Source: Streptomyces sp. DH41 (GTDB taxonomy: Bacteria; Actinomycetota; Actinomycetes; Streptomycetales; Streptomycetaceae). Taken from it: DNA of 64,000 nt. The translations under genes and the position numbers were made by a program. Below are positions 1 through 9,400 of the stretch, one piece after another. The stretch is taken from NCBI RefSeq assembly GCF_029813785.1, contig NZ_JARVKY010000014.1, positions 62,001-126,000 of the forward strand, in the 5' to 3' direction. Under the pieces are notes generated by a model. That model saw only the letters and a program-made list of their open reading frames with translations. It had not been told where the DNA came from and did no database searches. The first letter of the stretch is position 1. The number at the start of each line of letters is the position of its first letter.

Positions 1-560
1 GGCCGGACCTCGACGCCGGGGTCGGTCATGTCGCACAGGAAGTAGGTGATGCCCCGGTGCTTGGGCAGGTCCGGGTCGGTGCGGGCGATGAGGATCGCCC
101 AGCGGGCGAGGTGCGCGCTGGACGTCCACACCTTCTGCCCGTTGACGACCCAGTCCTCGCCCTCACGGACCGCCCGGGTGCCGAGCGCGGCCAGGTCGGA
201 GCCGGCGCCCGGCTCGCTGAACAGCTGGCACCAGACCTCCTCGCCGGTCCACAGCGGGCGCAGGAGGCTGTGCTTCTGCTCCTCGGTGCCGTACTGGAGG
301 ATGGTCGGGGCGGCCATGCCGAGGCCGATGCCGATGCGCCGGGGGTCGTTGTCGGGGGCGCCCGCGGCCGTCAGTTCGGCGTCCACGACGGCCTGGAGGG
401 AACGGGGTGCGGCGAGCCCGCCGAGGCCCTCGGGGTAGTGCACCCAGGCCAGTCCGGCGTCGAAGCGGGCCCGGAGGAAGTCCAGGCGTTCGGTGGTGGC
501 CGGTGGATGCGCGGCCAGCAACTCCTTGGTCCGGCGGCGCAGTTCCGCTGCGTCGGTCAT
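1..560 (-). CDS. acyl-CoA dehydrogenase, N-terminal part (runs off the left edge)
   Basis: About 186 N-terminal residues are visible; the C-terminus with the catalytic base lies outside the window. The segment FSEPGAGSD and the following VNGQKVWTS are the FAD/acyl-CoA binding signature of acyl-CoA dehydrogenases, which oxidise acyl-CoA at the alpha-beta bond and pass electrons to ETF. The ATG at 560 overlaps the stop of the upstream quinone oxidoreductase as ATGA, so the two are almost certainly co-transcribed and translationally coupled. Substrate class cannot be told from this part. The operon is preceded by a CTAAGC-type palindrome (1583-1598) that recurs near the TetR and MaoC genes at 58-59 kb. 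Confidence 0.9.
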   Translation of the reverse strand, partial: MTDAAELRRRTKELLAAHPPATTERLDFLRARFDAGLAWVHYPEGLGGLAAPRSLQAVVDAELTAAGAPDNDPRRIGIGLGMAAPTILQYGTEEQKHSLLRPLWTGEEVWCQLFSEPGAGSDLAALGTRAVREGEDWVVNGQKVWTSSAHLARWAILIARTDPDLPKHRGITYFLCDMTDPGVEVR

Positions 561-1537
561 GCGGCGGCTCCCTTCTCCAGCTGTTCCGGTACGACGGCCA
601 CCCGGCCGGTCGTTTTGCCGTCGGCGACGCGCTGCACCGCGTCCGCGGCTCCGTCGAGCGGCACCCGCTCGCTCACCAGCGGCTTGACGGCACCCCGCGC
701 GGCCAGCTCGGTGAGCTGTTCGTGGCAGTGCTGGACCAGCTTCGGGTTCTTGGTGTTGTACAGGCCCCAGTGCAGGCCGAGGATCGCGTAGTTCTTCACC
801 AGGGCGTGGTTCAGCGCGGCGCTGGGGATCGTGCCGCTCGCGAAGCCGACGACGACGATCCGGCCCTCGAAGGCGACGACCTTGGTGGACTGGGTGTATG
901 CCTCGCCGCCCACCGGGTCGTAGATCACATCGGCGCCGCGGCCGCCTGTGGCCTCCTTGACCGCGGCGATGACGTCCTCGCCGCGCCGGTCGACGACCAC
1001 GTCGCAGCCCAGTTCGCGGGCGACGGCCGCCTTCTCGGGGCCGCCGACGACGCCGATGACGGTGGCGCCGGCGGCCTTGCCGAGCTGCACGGCCGCGCTG
1101 CCGACCCCGCCGGCGGCGGCGTGGACGAGCAGGGTCTCGCCGGCCTCCAGCCGGGCCCGGCGGTGCAGGCCGAACCAGCCGGTCTGGTATCCGATGTGCA
1201 GGGCGGCGGCCTCGGCGTCGTCCAGGGCGTCCGGCGCGGGCAGCAGGGCGCGGGCGTCCGCGACGGCGTACTGGGCGAAGCCGCCGTGCGGCAGCGCGGG
1301 GTTGGCGAGGACCCGGCGCCCGTCCTCGGTCTCGCCGCAGATCTCCACGCCCGGCGTGAAGGGCAGCTGCGGCTTGACCTGGTACTGGCCCCGGCACATC
1401 AGCGCGTCCGGGAAGTTGATGTTCGCGGCGCGGACCTTCAGCAGGACCTGGCCGTCGCCGGGTGTCGGCGGCGCCACGTCCGCGAGGCGCATCACCTCGC
1501 CCGGCTCGCCGTTCTCGTGCACCTGCCATGCCTGCAT
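557..1537 (-). CDS. zinc-type NADPH:quinone oxidoreductase family protein
   Basis: 326 residues, the usual size for the QOR branch of the medium-chain dehydrogenase superfamily. The N-terminal half is the GroES-like domain; around residues 140-150 the glycine-rich AAGGVGSAAVQLGK is the NADPH-binding turn of the Rossmann domain. No cysteine-rich structural zinc loop is visible, as expected for QOR rather than alcohol dehydrogenases. It probably reduces quinones or an enoyl-type substrate. It is the first gene of a two-gene operon with the acyl-CoA dehydrogenase at 1-560 (4-nt overlap), so a role in acyl-CoA or branched-chain catabolism is likely, but this is inference from context. Confidence 0.9.
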   Translation of the reverse strand: MQAWQVHENGEPGEVMRLADVAPPTPGDGQVLLKVRAANINFPDALMCRGQYQVKPQLPFTPGVEICGETEDGRRVLANPALPHGGFAQYAVADARALLPAPDALDDAEAAALHIGYQTGWFGLHRRARLEAGETLLVHAAAGGVGSAAVQLGKAAGATVIGVVGGPEKAAVARELGCDVVVDRRGEDVIAAVKEATGGRGADVIYDPVGGEAYTQSTKVVAFEGRIVVVGFASGTIPSAALNHALVKNYAILGLHWGLYNTKNPKLVQHCHEQLTELAARGAVKPLVSERVPLDGAADAVQRVADGKTTGRVAVVPEQLEKGAAA

Positions 1538-1582
1538 GCGGGGCCTCCACCGACTGCGTCGTCCGACCGGGTCTCTCGCATA

Positions 1583-1598
1583 CTAAGCGGTCGCTTGC
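1583..1598. promoter_or_regulatory. putative TetR operator (CTAAGC-N4-GCTT)
   Basis: CTAAGC ggtc GCTTgc lies 46-61 bp upstream of the oxidoreductase start codon. Fourteen of 16 positions agree with the perfect palindrome CTAAGC-N4-GCTTAG at 58144-58159, and a third copy is at 59357-59372 in front of a TetR gene. Placement suits a repressor site at the promoter. The regulator assignment is inference. Confidence 0.6.
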
Positions 1599-1623
1599 CG
1601 ATCAGGGAACAGGTCGCGAGGAG

Positions 1624-2199
1624 TCACCCCCGCGTGGGCCGCGCCCGTACGTGCATCCGCTCCCCCTGCGGGCCGAACAGGCTGAGGAACTCGGCCGGCC
1701 CTTCCCCCGTCGACCCGAACCAGTGCGGCACCCTGGTGTCGAACTCCGCGGCCTCCCCCGCAGACAGCACCACATCGTGGTCGCCGAGCACGAGCCGCAG
1801 CCGACCGGAGAGGACGTAGAGCCACTCGTACCCCTCGTGGGTGCGCGGGTCCGGCTCCTCCTGCCGCGCGGGCTCCAGCACCTTGAACGCCTGGAGGCCG
1901 CCCGGCTGGCGGGTGAGGGGCCAGTGGGTGCGGCCGTGGCGCATGATCGGCTTGGCGCGTACCCGCGGGTCGCCGACCCGCGGGGCACCGACCAGCTCGT
2001 CCAGCGGCACCTGGTGGGCCTGGGCGATCGGCAGCAGCAGTTCGAGGCTCGGTTTGCGCAGCCCCGACTCCAGCCGAGACAGGGTGCTCACCGAGATGCC
2101 GGTCGACTCGGACAGCGCGGCCAGTGTCACCTCGCGCTCCTTGCGCACCTGGCGGAGCCTCGGGCCGACACCGGCGAGGACATCGTCTGCAGTCGTCAT
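1624..2199 (-). CDS. XRE-family regulator with C-terminal cupin domain
   Basis: 191 residues. An HTH_3/XRE DNA-binding domain spans about residues 13-67 (LAALSESTGISVSTLSRLESG is its helix-turn-helix region). A cupin beta-barrel, about residues 110-180, carries YEWLYVLSGRLRLVLG and may bind a small ligand. It is divergent from the flavoprotein at 2277, with 77 bp between start codons. A near-consensus promoter puts transcription start at the ATG, so the message is probably leaderless. XRE-cupin regulators commonly control the divergent oxidoreductase, which is the likely target here; the ligand is unknown. Confidence 0.92.
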   Translation of the reverse strand: MTTADDVLAGVGPRLRQVRKEREVTLAALSESTGISVSTLSRLESGLRKPSLELLLPIAQAHQVPLDELVGAPRVGDPRVRAKPIMRHGRTHWPLTRQPGGLQAFKVLEPARQEEPDPRTHEGYEWLYVLSGRLRLVLGDHDVVLSAGEAAEFDTRVPHWFGSTGEGPAEFLSLFGPQGERMHVRARPTRG

Positions 2200-2205
2200 G
2201 CGCTT

Positions 2206-2234
2206 ATTGCAGAACCGGCAAACACATTTGTCAA
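2206..2234 (-). promoter_or_regulatory. promoter of the XRE-cupin regulator gene
   Basis: Read on the minus strand: -35 TTGACA at 2234-2229, exactly 17 bp, then -10 TGCAAT at 2211-2206. The ATG begins at 2199, six bases after the -10, which predicts a leaderless transcript. The -35 element sits between the two divergent genes, and the short repeat TTGC/GCAA across 2207-2221 could be the autoregulatory site. Confidence 0.7.
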
Positions 2235-2276
2235 TCCCGCCGTGTCCGAGCGATCTTCTACGTGGAGGTGGTCACC

Positions 2277-3275
2277 GTGACCCAGAACAAGGACCTGACC
2301 CAGGACAAGAACCTGACCGAGAGCAAGGACCTGGCCGAGACCTACGACGTGGTCGTCGTCGGCGGCGGTGCGGCCGGACTCTCCGCCGCACTCGTCCTGG
2401 GCCGCTCGCGGCTGCGCACCCTGGTCGTCGACGCCGGGGAGCCACGGAACGCGCCCTCGGCCCACATGCAGGGCTACCTGACCCGGGACGGCATGTCGCC
2501 CGCCGAGTTCCTGGAGCTCGGCCGGGAGGAGATCGCGCGCTACGGCGTGGAGCTCGTCCGCGACCGGGCGGTGGACGTGTCCCGGGGCGAGGGCGAGGGC
2601 GAGGACATCGCCGTGGAGCTGGCCGGCGGGCGCGCCGTCCGTGCTCGCCGGCTGATCGTCACCACCGGCCTCGAGGACGAGCTGCCGGCGGTGCCCGGCG
2701 TCGCCGAGCGGTTCGGCAGGGACGTGCTGCACTGCCCGTTCTGCCACGGCTGGGAGGTGCGCGACGAGCGGTTCGGCGTCCTCGCCGCCGGCCCGCTCAG
2801 CGTGCACCAGGCGCTGATGGTGTCCGGCTGGTCGGACGACGTGACGCTCTTCCTGCACACGGTCTCGGAGGAGGAGCTGTCCGACGACGACCTGCGCCGG
2901 CTCGCCGCGGCCGGGGTCAAGGTGGTGCCGGGCGAGGTCGCCGGCCTGCGGGTCGAGGACGACCGGCTCACCGGGGTCCGGCTGGCGGACGGCACGGAGC
3001 ACGACCGTTCGGTGGTGTTCGTCGGTCCCAAGGCCGTACCGCAGACCGGCCTGATGGAGCGGCTCGGCGCGGAACTCCAGGAGACCCCGTTCGGCGCCTA
3101 CCCCGTGGTGGACCCGACCGGCCGGACCACCGTGCCCGGCGTGTGGACCGCCGGCAACGCGATGGGGTTCGGCGAGCAGGTCGTCCACGCGGCCAGCGGC
3201 GGCTACCGCGCGGCGACGGCGATCGTCGGCGACCTGATCATGTCGGACCTGGACGCGGCCGTCGCGGGCCGGTGA
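2277..3275 (+). CDS. thioredoxin-reductase-like FAD/NAD(P)-dependent oxidoreductase
   Basis: 332 residues from a GTG preceded at good spacing by GGAGG (2264-2268). The FAD dinucleotide-binding motif VVVGGGAAGLSAA covers residues 25-37, and a second conserved stretch near the C-terminus, PGVWTAGNAMG, is the FAD-contacting loop of this family. A redox-active CxxC is present as C153-P-F-C156, followed by HGWE, in the position of the thioredoxin reductase disulfide. No thioredoxin gene is adjacent, so it probably uses another dithiol or small-molecule substrate. The first 21 residues are three loose repeats of a K-D-L-T-Q-like heptad, absent from typical family members. The divergent XRE-cupin gene is its likely regulator. 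Confidence 0.9.
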   Translation: MTQNKDLTQDKNLTESKDLAETYDVVVVGGGAAGLSAALVLGRSRLRTLVVDAGEPRNAPSAHMQGYLTRDGMSPAEFLELGREEIARYGVELVRDRAVDVSRGEGEGEDIAVELAGGRAVRARRLIVTTGLEDELPAVPGVAERFGRDVLHCPFCHGWEVRDERFGVLAAGPLSVHQALMVSGWSDDVTLFLHTVSEEELSDDDLRRLAAAGVKVVPGEVAGLRVEDDRLTGVRLADGTEHDRSVVFVGPKAVPQTGLMERLGAELQETPFGAYPVVDPTGRTTVPGVWTAGNAMGFGEQVVHAASGGYRAATAIVGDLIMSDLDAAVAGR

Positions 3276-3526
3276 CTGCCCGGAACACCGGGCCACAAAG
3301 ACGCCGCGGCAGCGGACCGGCACGGGTGAGGGCACGCCGACCGGCCGGCGTGCCCGTCCCCCGCGGCGAGGAGCGGCCACCGCCCGGGCCCGGCGTACGC
3401 GGCGTACTCGCCGGACGGATGCCCCGCTCGCCCCGGCGGCCCGCCGCCCCTGACGCGGACGCTCGGCGGCGCACCGCCCCGAAGGCCCGGCACCCCCGCA
3501 CCCCCGCACCGGTGTTCACGTACCAC

Positions 3527-3564
3527 GAAGGGCGCCCTCTTCCGATCGGAGGAGGGCGCCCTTC
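3527..3564. terminator. bidirectional terminator hairpin
   Basis: Thirteen-base arms (3527-3539 and 3552-3564) pair perfectly, with a small palindrome in between. It lies between the convergent genes ending at 3275 and 3585, close to the latter. The rest of 3276-3584 is GC-rich and I see no gene in it. Confidence 0.85.
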
Positions 3565-3584
3565 GGGTTGTGGCCGGCGGGGCG

Positions 3585-5183
3585 TCAGCCGCTCACGCCC
3601 CGGCCCAGCTCCCACAGCTGGAGCGTCGAGGAGGAGTTGAGGACGTAGGCCGTGCCGGTGATGTCGTCCCGGGCTGCGACGTACTGCTTGCCCTGCCACA
3701 GCGGGATCATCGGGACGTCGTCGGCGGTGATTTTCTGGATCTCGGTGAGGGTGTCGACGGCGGAGAGCCGGTCGGCCTCACGCCGGGACTCGGGGATCAG
3801 GGTGTTGATGATCTCCGGGTTCAGGTACGGCGAGTTGAGGGTGTTGCCCTTGTCGAGGAACGGCGCGATGAAGCTGTCCGCGTCGGGGAAGTCGGGGAAC
3901 CAGCCCATGCCGAAGACGTCGTACTCGCCGTTCAGCTCGGCCTCACGGAACTTCTCCCAGGGCGTGCCCTTGATGTCGACGTCGAAGAGGCCGCTGTCGT
4001 TCAGCTGCTTCTGCAGGTGCTCGAACTCCTGCTTGGTCGCGGCACCGTAGTGGTCCGTCGTGTAGTCCATGGTGAACTTCACCGGAGTGCTGACGCCCGC
4101 GTCCTCCAGTACGGCCTTGGCCTTGGTGACACTCGGGTCGCCGTACTTGTTGAAGAACGAGTTGGAGTGCCCGGTGATGCCGGCCGGGACCGTCGAGTAC
4201 AGCGGCTCGGCCTGGGAGCCGTAGACCGCGGAGACGAGTGAGCTGCGGTTGATGAGCTGGGCCACCGCCTTGCGGACAGCCTTGTCCTTCACCGTCTGCG
4301 CGTCCGTGTTGAAGGCCAGGTACCGGATCTCGAGGCCGGACACCTCGATCAGGTCGACGTCGCCGTCCGTGGACTTGGACAGCGTCTGGATCTGCTCCGG
4401 CGTCATCGCACGGGTCATCAGGTCGATGTCGCCCTTGTCGAGCGCCTCACCCATGGCCTCGGCGTCGGCGAACGACACCATCTCGACCTTTTCGTTGCCC
4501 ACCTTCAGGCTCCCCTTGTAGCTGGGGTTCTTGGTGAACACGGACTTGGTCAGTACGCCGTCCTCGACCTCCGCCTTCATGGTGTACGGGCCGGACCCGT
4601 CCAGTTCGAAGCCCTCGCGCAGCTTGTCCTTCGCGTAGTCGTCCTTGTTGACGATGCCCGCGACCGGGGTCGTCAGCTTGTACGGGAAGGTGGCGTCGGC
4701 GGTGTTGAGGTGGAAGATGACCTCGCGCTCGCCCTGGGTCTCGACGGTGTCGACGGTCGACAGCAGGGTGTACACCTTGCTGTCGGCCTTGAGGGCCAGG
4801 GCACGCTCGATGGAGTACTTCACGTCCTCCGCGGTGATGGCGTCACCGTTGGCGAACTTCAGGCCGTCACGCAGGGTGCAGGAGTAGCGCTCGTTACCGG
4901 TGTCGGTGAATCCGCACTGCTCGGCGGCCTCGGGTACGGGTTCACCGTCGCCACGGGGCTGGATCATCAGGGTCTGCGTGGTCTGCCGCAGGATGTTCCA
5001 GAGGCCGACGTCGTAGGCGTATGCCGGGTCGAGGGGCGCGGGTGCCGCCTCCGCGGTGAACCGGTCCGTGGTGCCGACGACGATCGCGTCCCCGTCGCTG
5101 CCGCTGTCGGACCCGCCGCAGGCGGCGAGCACCGGCGCGAGCAGGCCCACGACGGCCGGCAGCACCAAAGTCTTGCGGTTCAT
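3585..5183 (-). CDS. ABC transporter substrate-binding lipoprotein, family 5 (peptide/nickel type)
   Basis: 532 residues with a lipoprotein signal: MNRK, a hydrophobic stretch, then the lipobox LAAC with the modified cysteine at residue 22. A serine/glycine/aspartate linker follows. The body matches the SBP_bac_5 fold: YSCTLRDGLKFANGDAITAEDVKYSIERAL is the family signature region near residues 95-125, here quoted in part. It should capture oligopeptides or a similar solute outside the membrane. No permease or ATPase gene is next to it, so it is an orphan binding protein that must share a transporter encoded elsewhere or act as a sensor. Confidence 0.9.
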   Translation of the reverse strand: MNRKTLVLPAVVGLLAPVLAACGGSDSGSDGDAIVVGTTDRFTAEAAPAPLDPAYAYDVGLWNILRQTTQTLMIQPRGDGEPVPEAAEQCGFTDTGNERYSCTLRDGLKFANGDAITAEDVKYSIERALALKADSKVYTLLSTVDTVETQGEREVIFHLNTADATFPYKLTTPVAGIVNKDDYAKDKLREGFELDGSGPYTMKAEVEDGVLTKSVFTKNPSYKGSLKVGNEKVEMVSFADAEAMGEALDKGDIDLMTRAMTPEQIQTLSKSTDGDVDLIEVSGLEIRYLAFNTDAQTVKDKAVRKAVAQLINRSSLVSAVYGSQAEPLYSTVPAGITGHSNSFFNKYGDPSVTKAKAVLEDAGVSTPVKFTMDYTTDHYGAATKQEFEHLQKQLNDSGLFDVDIKGTPWEKFREAELNGEYDVFGMGWFPDFPDADSFIAPFLDKGNTLNSPYLNPEIINTLIPESRREADRLSAVDTLTEIQKITADDVPMIPLWQGKQYVAARDDITGTAYVLNSSSTLQLWELGRGVSG

Positions 5184-5628
5184 GCTCGAGTTTCTCCAGA
5201 GCTGTCGGTCCGTGTATCCGGCATGCAGGGGGTGTCGCGGCGGATCACGGGGGTAGTGGCCGATGTTCTTGCGACGAGATTAGTCCGCGCCCGCACGGGG
5301 GTTCGCAGCCACCGGAGTTGAGCCCTCATCACGGAGTGAAACCGGGCGTGGACGCACCGAAAACCCGACAGTGGAAGGATTAGTGCAGCGTTTCACCAAT
5401 CAGGACACAAGGGCACCTCGACAACGTTCGCCAGGCATCCGGCAGCACAGCCGGTCCGACCTGTCGACCCCTGACGGCGTGGGGAACATCACACAGAAGG
5501 TTCTGCCGATAGCTGCCTGAATTCGGCCATCCGAACAGCGGGAATTCCCACCGCGCGCGCCCTCGCGTCGCCTCGCGCGGCGGTTCCCGGAATTGCCGCG
5601 TTAACGCGGCTGCACGCTGGGTGAACGC
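5184..5628. other. 445-bp intergenic region, no gene seen
   Basis: Between the HAD gene and the binding-protein gene, both on the minus strand. It should hold the promoter of the binding-protein gene, but I found no convincing -35/-10 pair. A 16-bp perfect palindrome at 5595-5610 (GCCGCG ttaa CGCGGC) lies just past the HAD stop and may be a weak terminator. Confidence 0.5.
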
Positions 5629-6330
5629 CTAACGCATTTGTGTCATCAGGCCGCGCAGAAATGTCAGGTCGACGTCTTCCAGGGAGTCGACCACCGTGCG
5701 CCGGGCGGCCGGAGTGATGGGCGCGACCGAAGGCACCGCCACGACGTGGCAGCCGGCGGCCTCCGCGGCGGCGACCCCGGTCGCCGTGTCCTCGACGACG
5801 GCGCACCGGGCCGGGTCCACGCCGAGTCCGGCCGCGGCGGCCAGGTACGGGTCCGGGTGGGGCTTGGTGCGCGGCACCTCGTCGCCGGCGACGGTGAGGC
5901 CGAAGTGCTGGGAGCCCAGCGAGGTCAGCACGCGGTCGATGATGCGCCGGTGCGAGGCGGAGACCAGGGCCGTGGGGATCTCGTGCGCGGAGAGCTCCGC
6001 GAGCAGTCGGGCGGCTCCCGGCATGAGCGGCAGGGTACGGCCGATGCGCTTCTCGAAGCCGTCGTTGAGCAGCACGCTGAGTTCGGCGAGCGAGATGCCC
6101 GCCCCGGTGGCCTCGATCAGGAATCCCGCGCTGCGGCTCATCGGGCCGCCGACGACCACGTGGCGCCAGGAGTCGTCGAGGGTGTGGCCGAGGGAGGCGA
6201 AGACCTCGACCTCGACGTCCCACCAGAAGCCCTCGGTGTCCACCAGAGTGCCGTCCATGTCGAGGAGCACGGCCTGCAGGGCGGATCCTTCGGCCGTACG
6301 GGTTCCGAGCGCGGGGACCGTACTGGTCAT
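5629..6330 (-). CDS. HAD-superfamily hydrolase, beta-phosphoglucomutase/phosphatase type
   Basis: 233 residues from the ATG at 6330, chosen because a perfect AAGGAGGT lies at 6337-6344. HAD motif I is LLDMDGT with the nucleophile Asp24 and acid/base Asp26. Motif II serine is in VSASHRR, the motif III lysine in KPHPDPYL, and motif IV acidic residues in VVEDTATGV. The alpha-helical cap lies between motifs I and II. Such enzymes dephosphorylate sugar phosphates or other small phosphometabolites; the substrate is not evident. It follows metH on the same strand but is separated from it by a terminator-like hairpin, so any co-transcription is partial. Confidence 0.92.
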   Translation of the reverse strand: MTSTVPALGTRTAEGSALQAVLLDMDGTLVDTEGFWWDVEVEVFASLGHTLDDSWRHVVVGGPMSRSAGFLIEATGAGISLAELSVLLNDGFEKRIGRTLPLMPGAARLLAELSAHEIPTALVSASHRRIIDRVLTSLGSQHFGLTVAGDEVPRTKPHPDPYLAAAAGLGVDPARCAVVEDTATGVAAAEAAGCHVVAVPSVAPITPAARRTVVDSLEDVDLTFLRGLMTQMR

Positions 6331-6354
6331 CCACGTACCTCCTTGAGGGACGAT

Positions 6355-6385
6355 CAGGCCGGTTCCCACGGAGGGAACCGGCCTG
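6355..6385 (-). terminator. terminator downstream of metH
   Basis: A 13-bp perfect stem (6355-6367 with 6373-6385) and a 5-nt loop lie between the metH stop and the Shine-Dalgarno of the HAD gene. It may act as an attenuator if readthrough feeds the HAD gene. Confidence 0.8.
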
Positions 6386-6458
6386 CGATGGACCGACTAG
6401 TGTACGTCGTGCGGGACGAGAACGCCGGATGTGGCCTGTGGAGCGGGTACCGGGCGCC

Positions 6459-9400
6459 TCAGCGGGCGTTGAAGTACTTCGCCTCCGGGTGGTGGATCAC
6501 GATGGCGTCGGTGGACTGTTCGGGGTGGAGCTGGAACTCCTCGGACAGGTGGACGCCGATGCGTTCCGGCTGGAGCAGGTCGGCGATCTTCGCGCGGTCC
6601 TCCAGGTCGGGGCAGGCGCCGTAGCCGAGGGAGAAGCGGGCGCCCCGGTACTTCAGGGCGAACATGTCCTCCATCTGGGCCGGGTCCTCCCCGGCGAAAC
6701 CGAGCTCGGAGCGGACGCGGGCGTGCCAGTACTCGGCGAGGGCTTCGGCGAGCTGGACGGAAAGGCCGTGGAGTTCGAGGTAGTCGCGGTAGGCGTTGGC
6801 CTCGAACATGCGGGCCGTCTCCTCGCCGATCCGGGAGCCGACGGTGACGACCTGGAAGCCGACGACGTCCGTCTCGCCGGACTCCTCCGGGCGGAAGAAG
6901 TCGGCCAGGCACAGGCGGCGGCCGCGGCGCTGGCGCGGGAAGGTGAACCTGGTGCGCTCGTTGCCGTCGTCGTCGAGGACGATCAGGTCGTCGTCCTTGG
7001 ACACGCACGGGAAGTAGCCGTAGACCACGGCCGCCTCCAGCAGGTTGTCCGTCTGGAGCCGGTCCAGCAGCCCGCGCAGCCTCGGCCGGCCCTCGGACTC
7101 GACCAGTTCCTCGTACGAGGGCCCCTCGCCGGTACGGGCCTGCTTCAGGCCCCACTGGCCCTTGAACAGGGCGCCCTCGTCCAGCCAGGACGCGTACTCC
7201 TTGAGCTGGATGCCCTTGACCACCCGGGTGCCGCTGAAGGGCGGGGCGGGCACGGGGTTGTCGGTGGCGACGTCGGAGCGGACGTTGCCCTCCTCGGGGC
7301 GCTCTTCGACCTCCACGGTGGCCGCGCGGACCCGCCGCTGGCGCAGTTCGGGCAGTTTCGCGCCGGGCACGCCCCGCTTGATGCCGATGAGGGCGTCCAT
7401 CAGGCGCAGGCCCTCGAAGGCGTCGCGGGCGTAGCGGACCTCGCCGTCGTAGATCTCGTGGAGGTCCTGCTCGACGTAGGCGCGGGTGAGGGCCGCGCCG
7501 CCGAGGATCACCGGGTAGTCGGCGGCCAGCCCCCGCTGGTTGAGCTCCTCCAGGTTCTCCTTCATGATCACCGTGGACTTGACCAGCAGCCCGGACATGC
7601 CGATCACGTCGGCCCGGTGCTCGTCGGCCGCCTCGAGGATCGCGGAGACCGGCTGCTTGATGCCGAGGTTGACGACGTTGTAGCCGTTGTTGGACAGGAT
7701 GATGTCGACGAGGTTCTTGCCGATGTCGTGCACGTCGCCGCGGACGGTGGCCAGCACGATGGTGCCCTTGCCGTCGTCGTCGGTCTTCTCCATGTGCGGC
7801 TCCAGGTGGGCCACCGCGGTCTTCATGACCTCGGCGGACTGGAGCACGAACGGCAGCTGCATCTGGCCGGAGCCGAACAGCTCACCGACCACCTTCATGC
7901 CGTCGAGGAGGGTCTCGTTGACGATGTCGAGGGCCGGACGCTGGGTCAGGGCCTCGTCCAGGTCGGCCTCGAGGCCGTTCTTCTCACCGTCGATGATGCG
8001 GCGCTTGAGGCGCTCGTCCAGTGGGAGGGCGGCCAGCTCCTCGGCCTTGGAGGCCCGCAGGGACTTGGCCGTGGCGCCCTCGAAGAGCGCCATGAGCTTC
8101 TGCAGCGGGTCGTAGCCCTCGCGGCGGCGGTCGTAGATCAGGTCCAGCGCGGTGGTGACCTGCTCCTCGTCGAACCGCGCGATCGGCAGGATCTTCGAGG
8201 CGTGCACGATCGCCGAGTCCAGGCCGGCCTTCACGCACTCGTCCAGGAAGACGGAGTTGAGCAGGATGCGGGCGGCCGGGTTCAGGCCGAAGGAGATGTT
8301 CGACAGACCGAGGGTGGTCTGCACGTCCGGGTGGCGCCGCTTGAGCTCGCGGATGCCCTCGATGGTGGCGACACCGTCGCCGCGGGACTCCTCCTGGCCG
8401 GTGCAGATGGTGAAGGTGAGGCAGTCGACGAGGATGTCCGACTCGTGGATGCCCCAGTTGCCGGTGAGGTCGTCGATCAGCCGTTCGGCGATCTCCACCT
8501 TCTTCTCGGCGGTGCGGGCCTGGCCCACCTCGTCGATGGTCAGGGCGATCAGGGCGGCGCCGTGCTCCTGCGCCAGCTTCGTGACCTTGGCGAACCGGGA
8601 CTCGGGGCCGGCGCCGTCCTCGTAGTTGACCGAGTTGATCACCGCGCGCCCGCCGAGCTTCTCCAGTCCGGCGCGCAGCACGTCGACCTCGGTGGAGTCC
8701 AGCACGATCGGCAGCGTCGAGGCGGTCGCGAAACGCCCGGCGAGTTCCTCCATGTCGGCGACGCCGTCACGGCCCACGTAGTCCACGCACAGGTCCAGCA
8801 TGTGCGCGCCCTCGCGGATCTGGTCGCGGGCCATCTCCACACAGTCGTCCCAGCGGGCCTCCAGCATGGCCTCACGGAACTTCCTCGACCCGTTGGCGTT
8901 CGTCCGCTCGCCGATCGCCAGGTAGGAGGTGTCCTGCCGGAACGGCACGCTCTGGTAGAGGGAGGCCGCGCCCGCCTCGGGGCGCGGGTGGCGCTCGGTG
9001 GGGGCGGTGCCCCGTACCCGCTCCACGACCTGGCGCAGGTGCTCGGGGGTGGTGCCGCAGCAGCCGCCGACCAGGGACAGGCCGTACTCGCGTACGAAGG
9101 TCTCCTGCGCGTCGGCCAGTTCGGGTGCGGTCAGCGGGTAGTGGGCACCGTTCTTGCCCAGGACCGGCAGACCGGCGTTGGGCATGCAGGACAGCGGGAT
9201 CCGGGAGTGGCGGGCGAGGTAGCGCAGGTGCTCGCTCATCTCGGCCGGGCCGGTCGCGCAGTTCATGCCGATCATGTCGATGCCGAGCGGCTCCAGCGCG
9301 GTCAGCGCGGCGCCGATCTCGGAGCCCAGCAGCATCGTGCCGGTCGTCTCCACCGTCACCGAGCAGATCACCGGCAGGTCGAGGCCCAGGGCGTCCAGGG

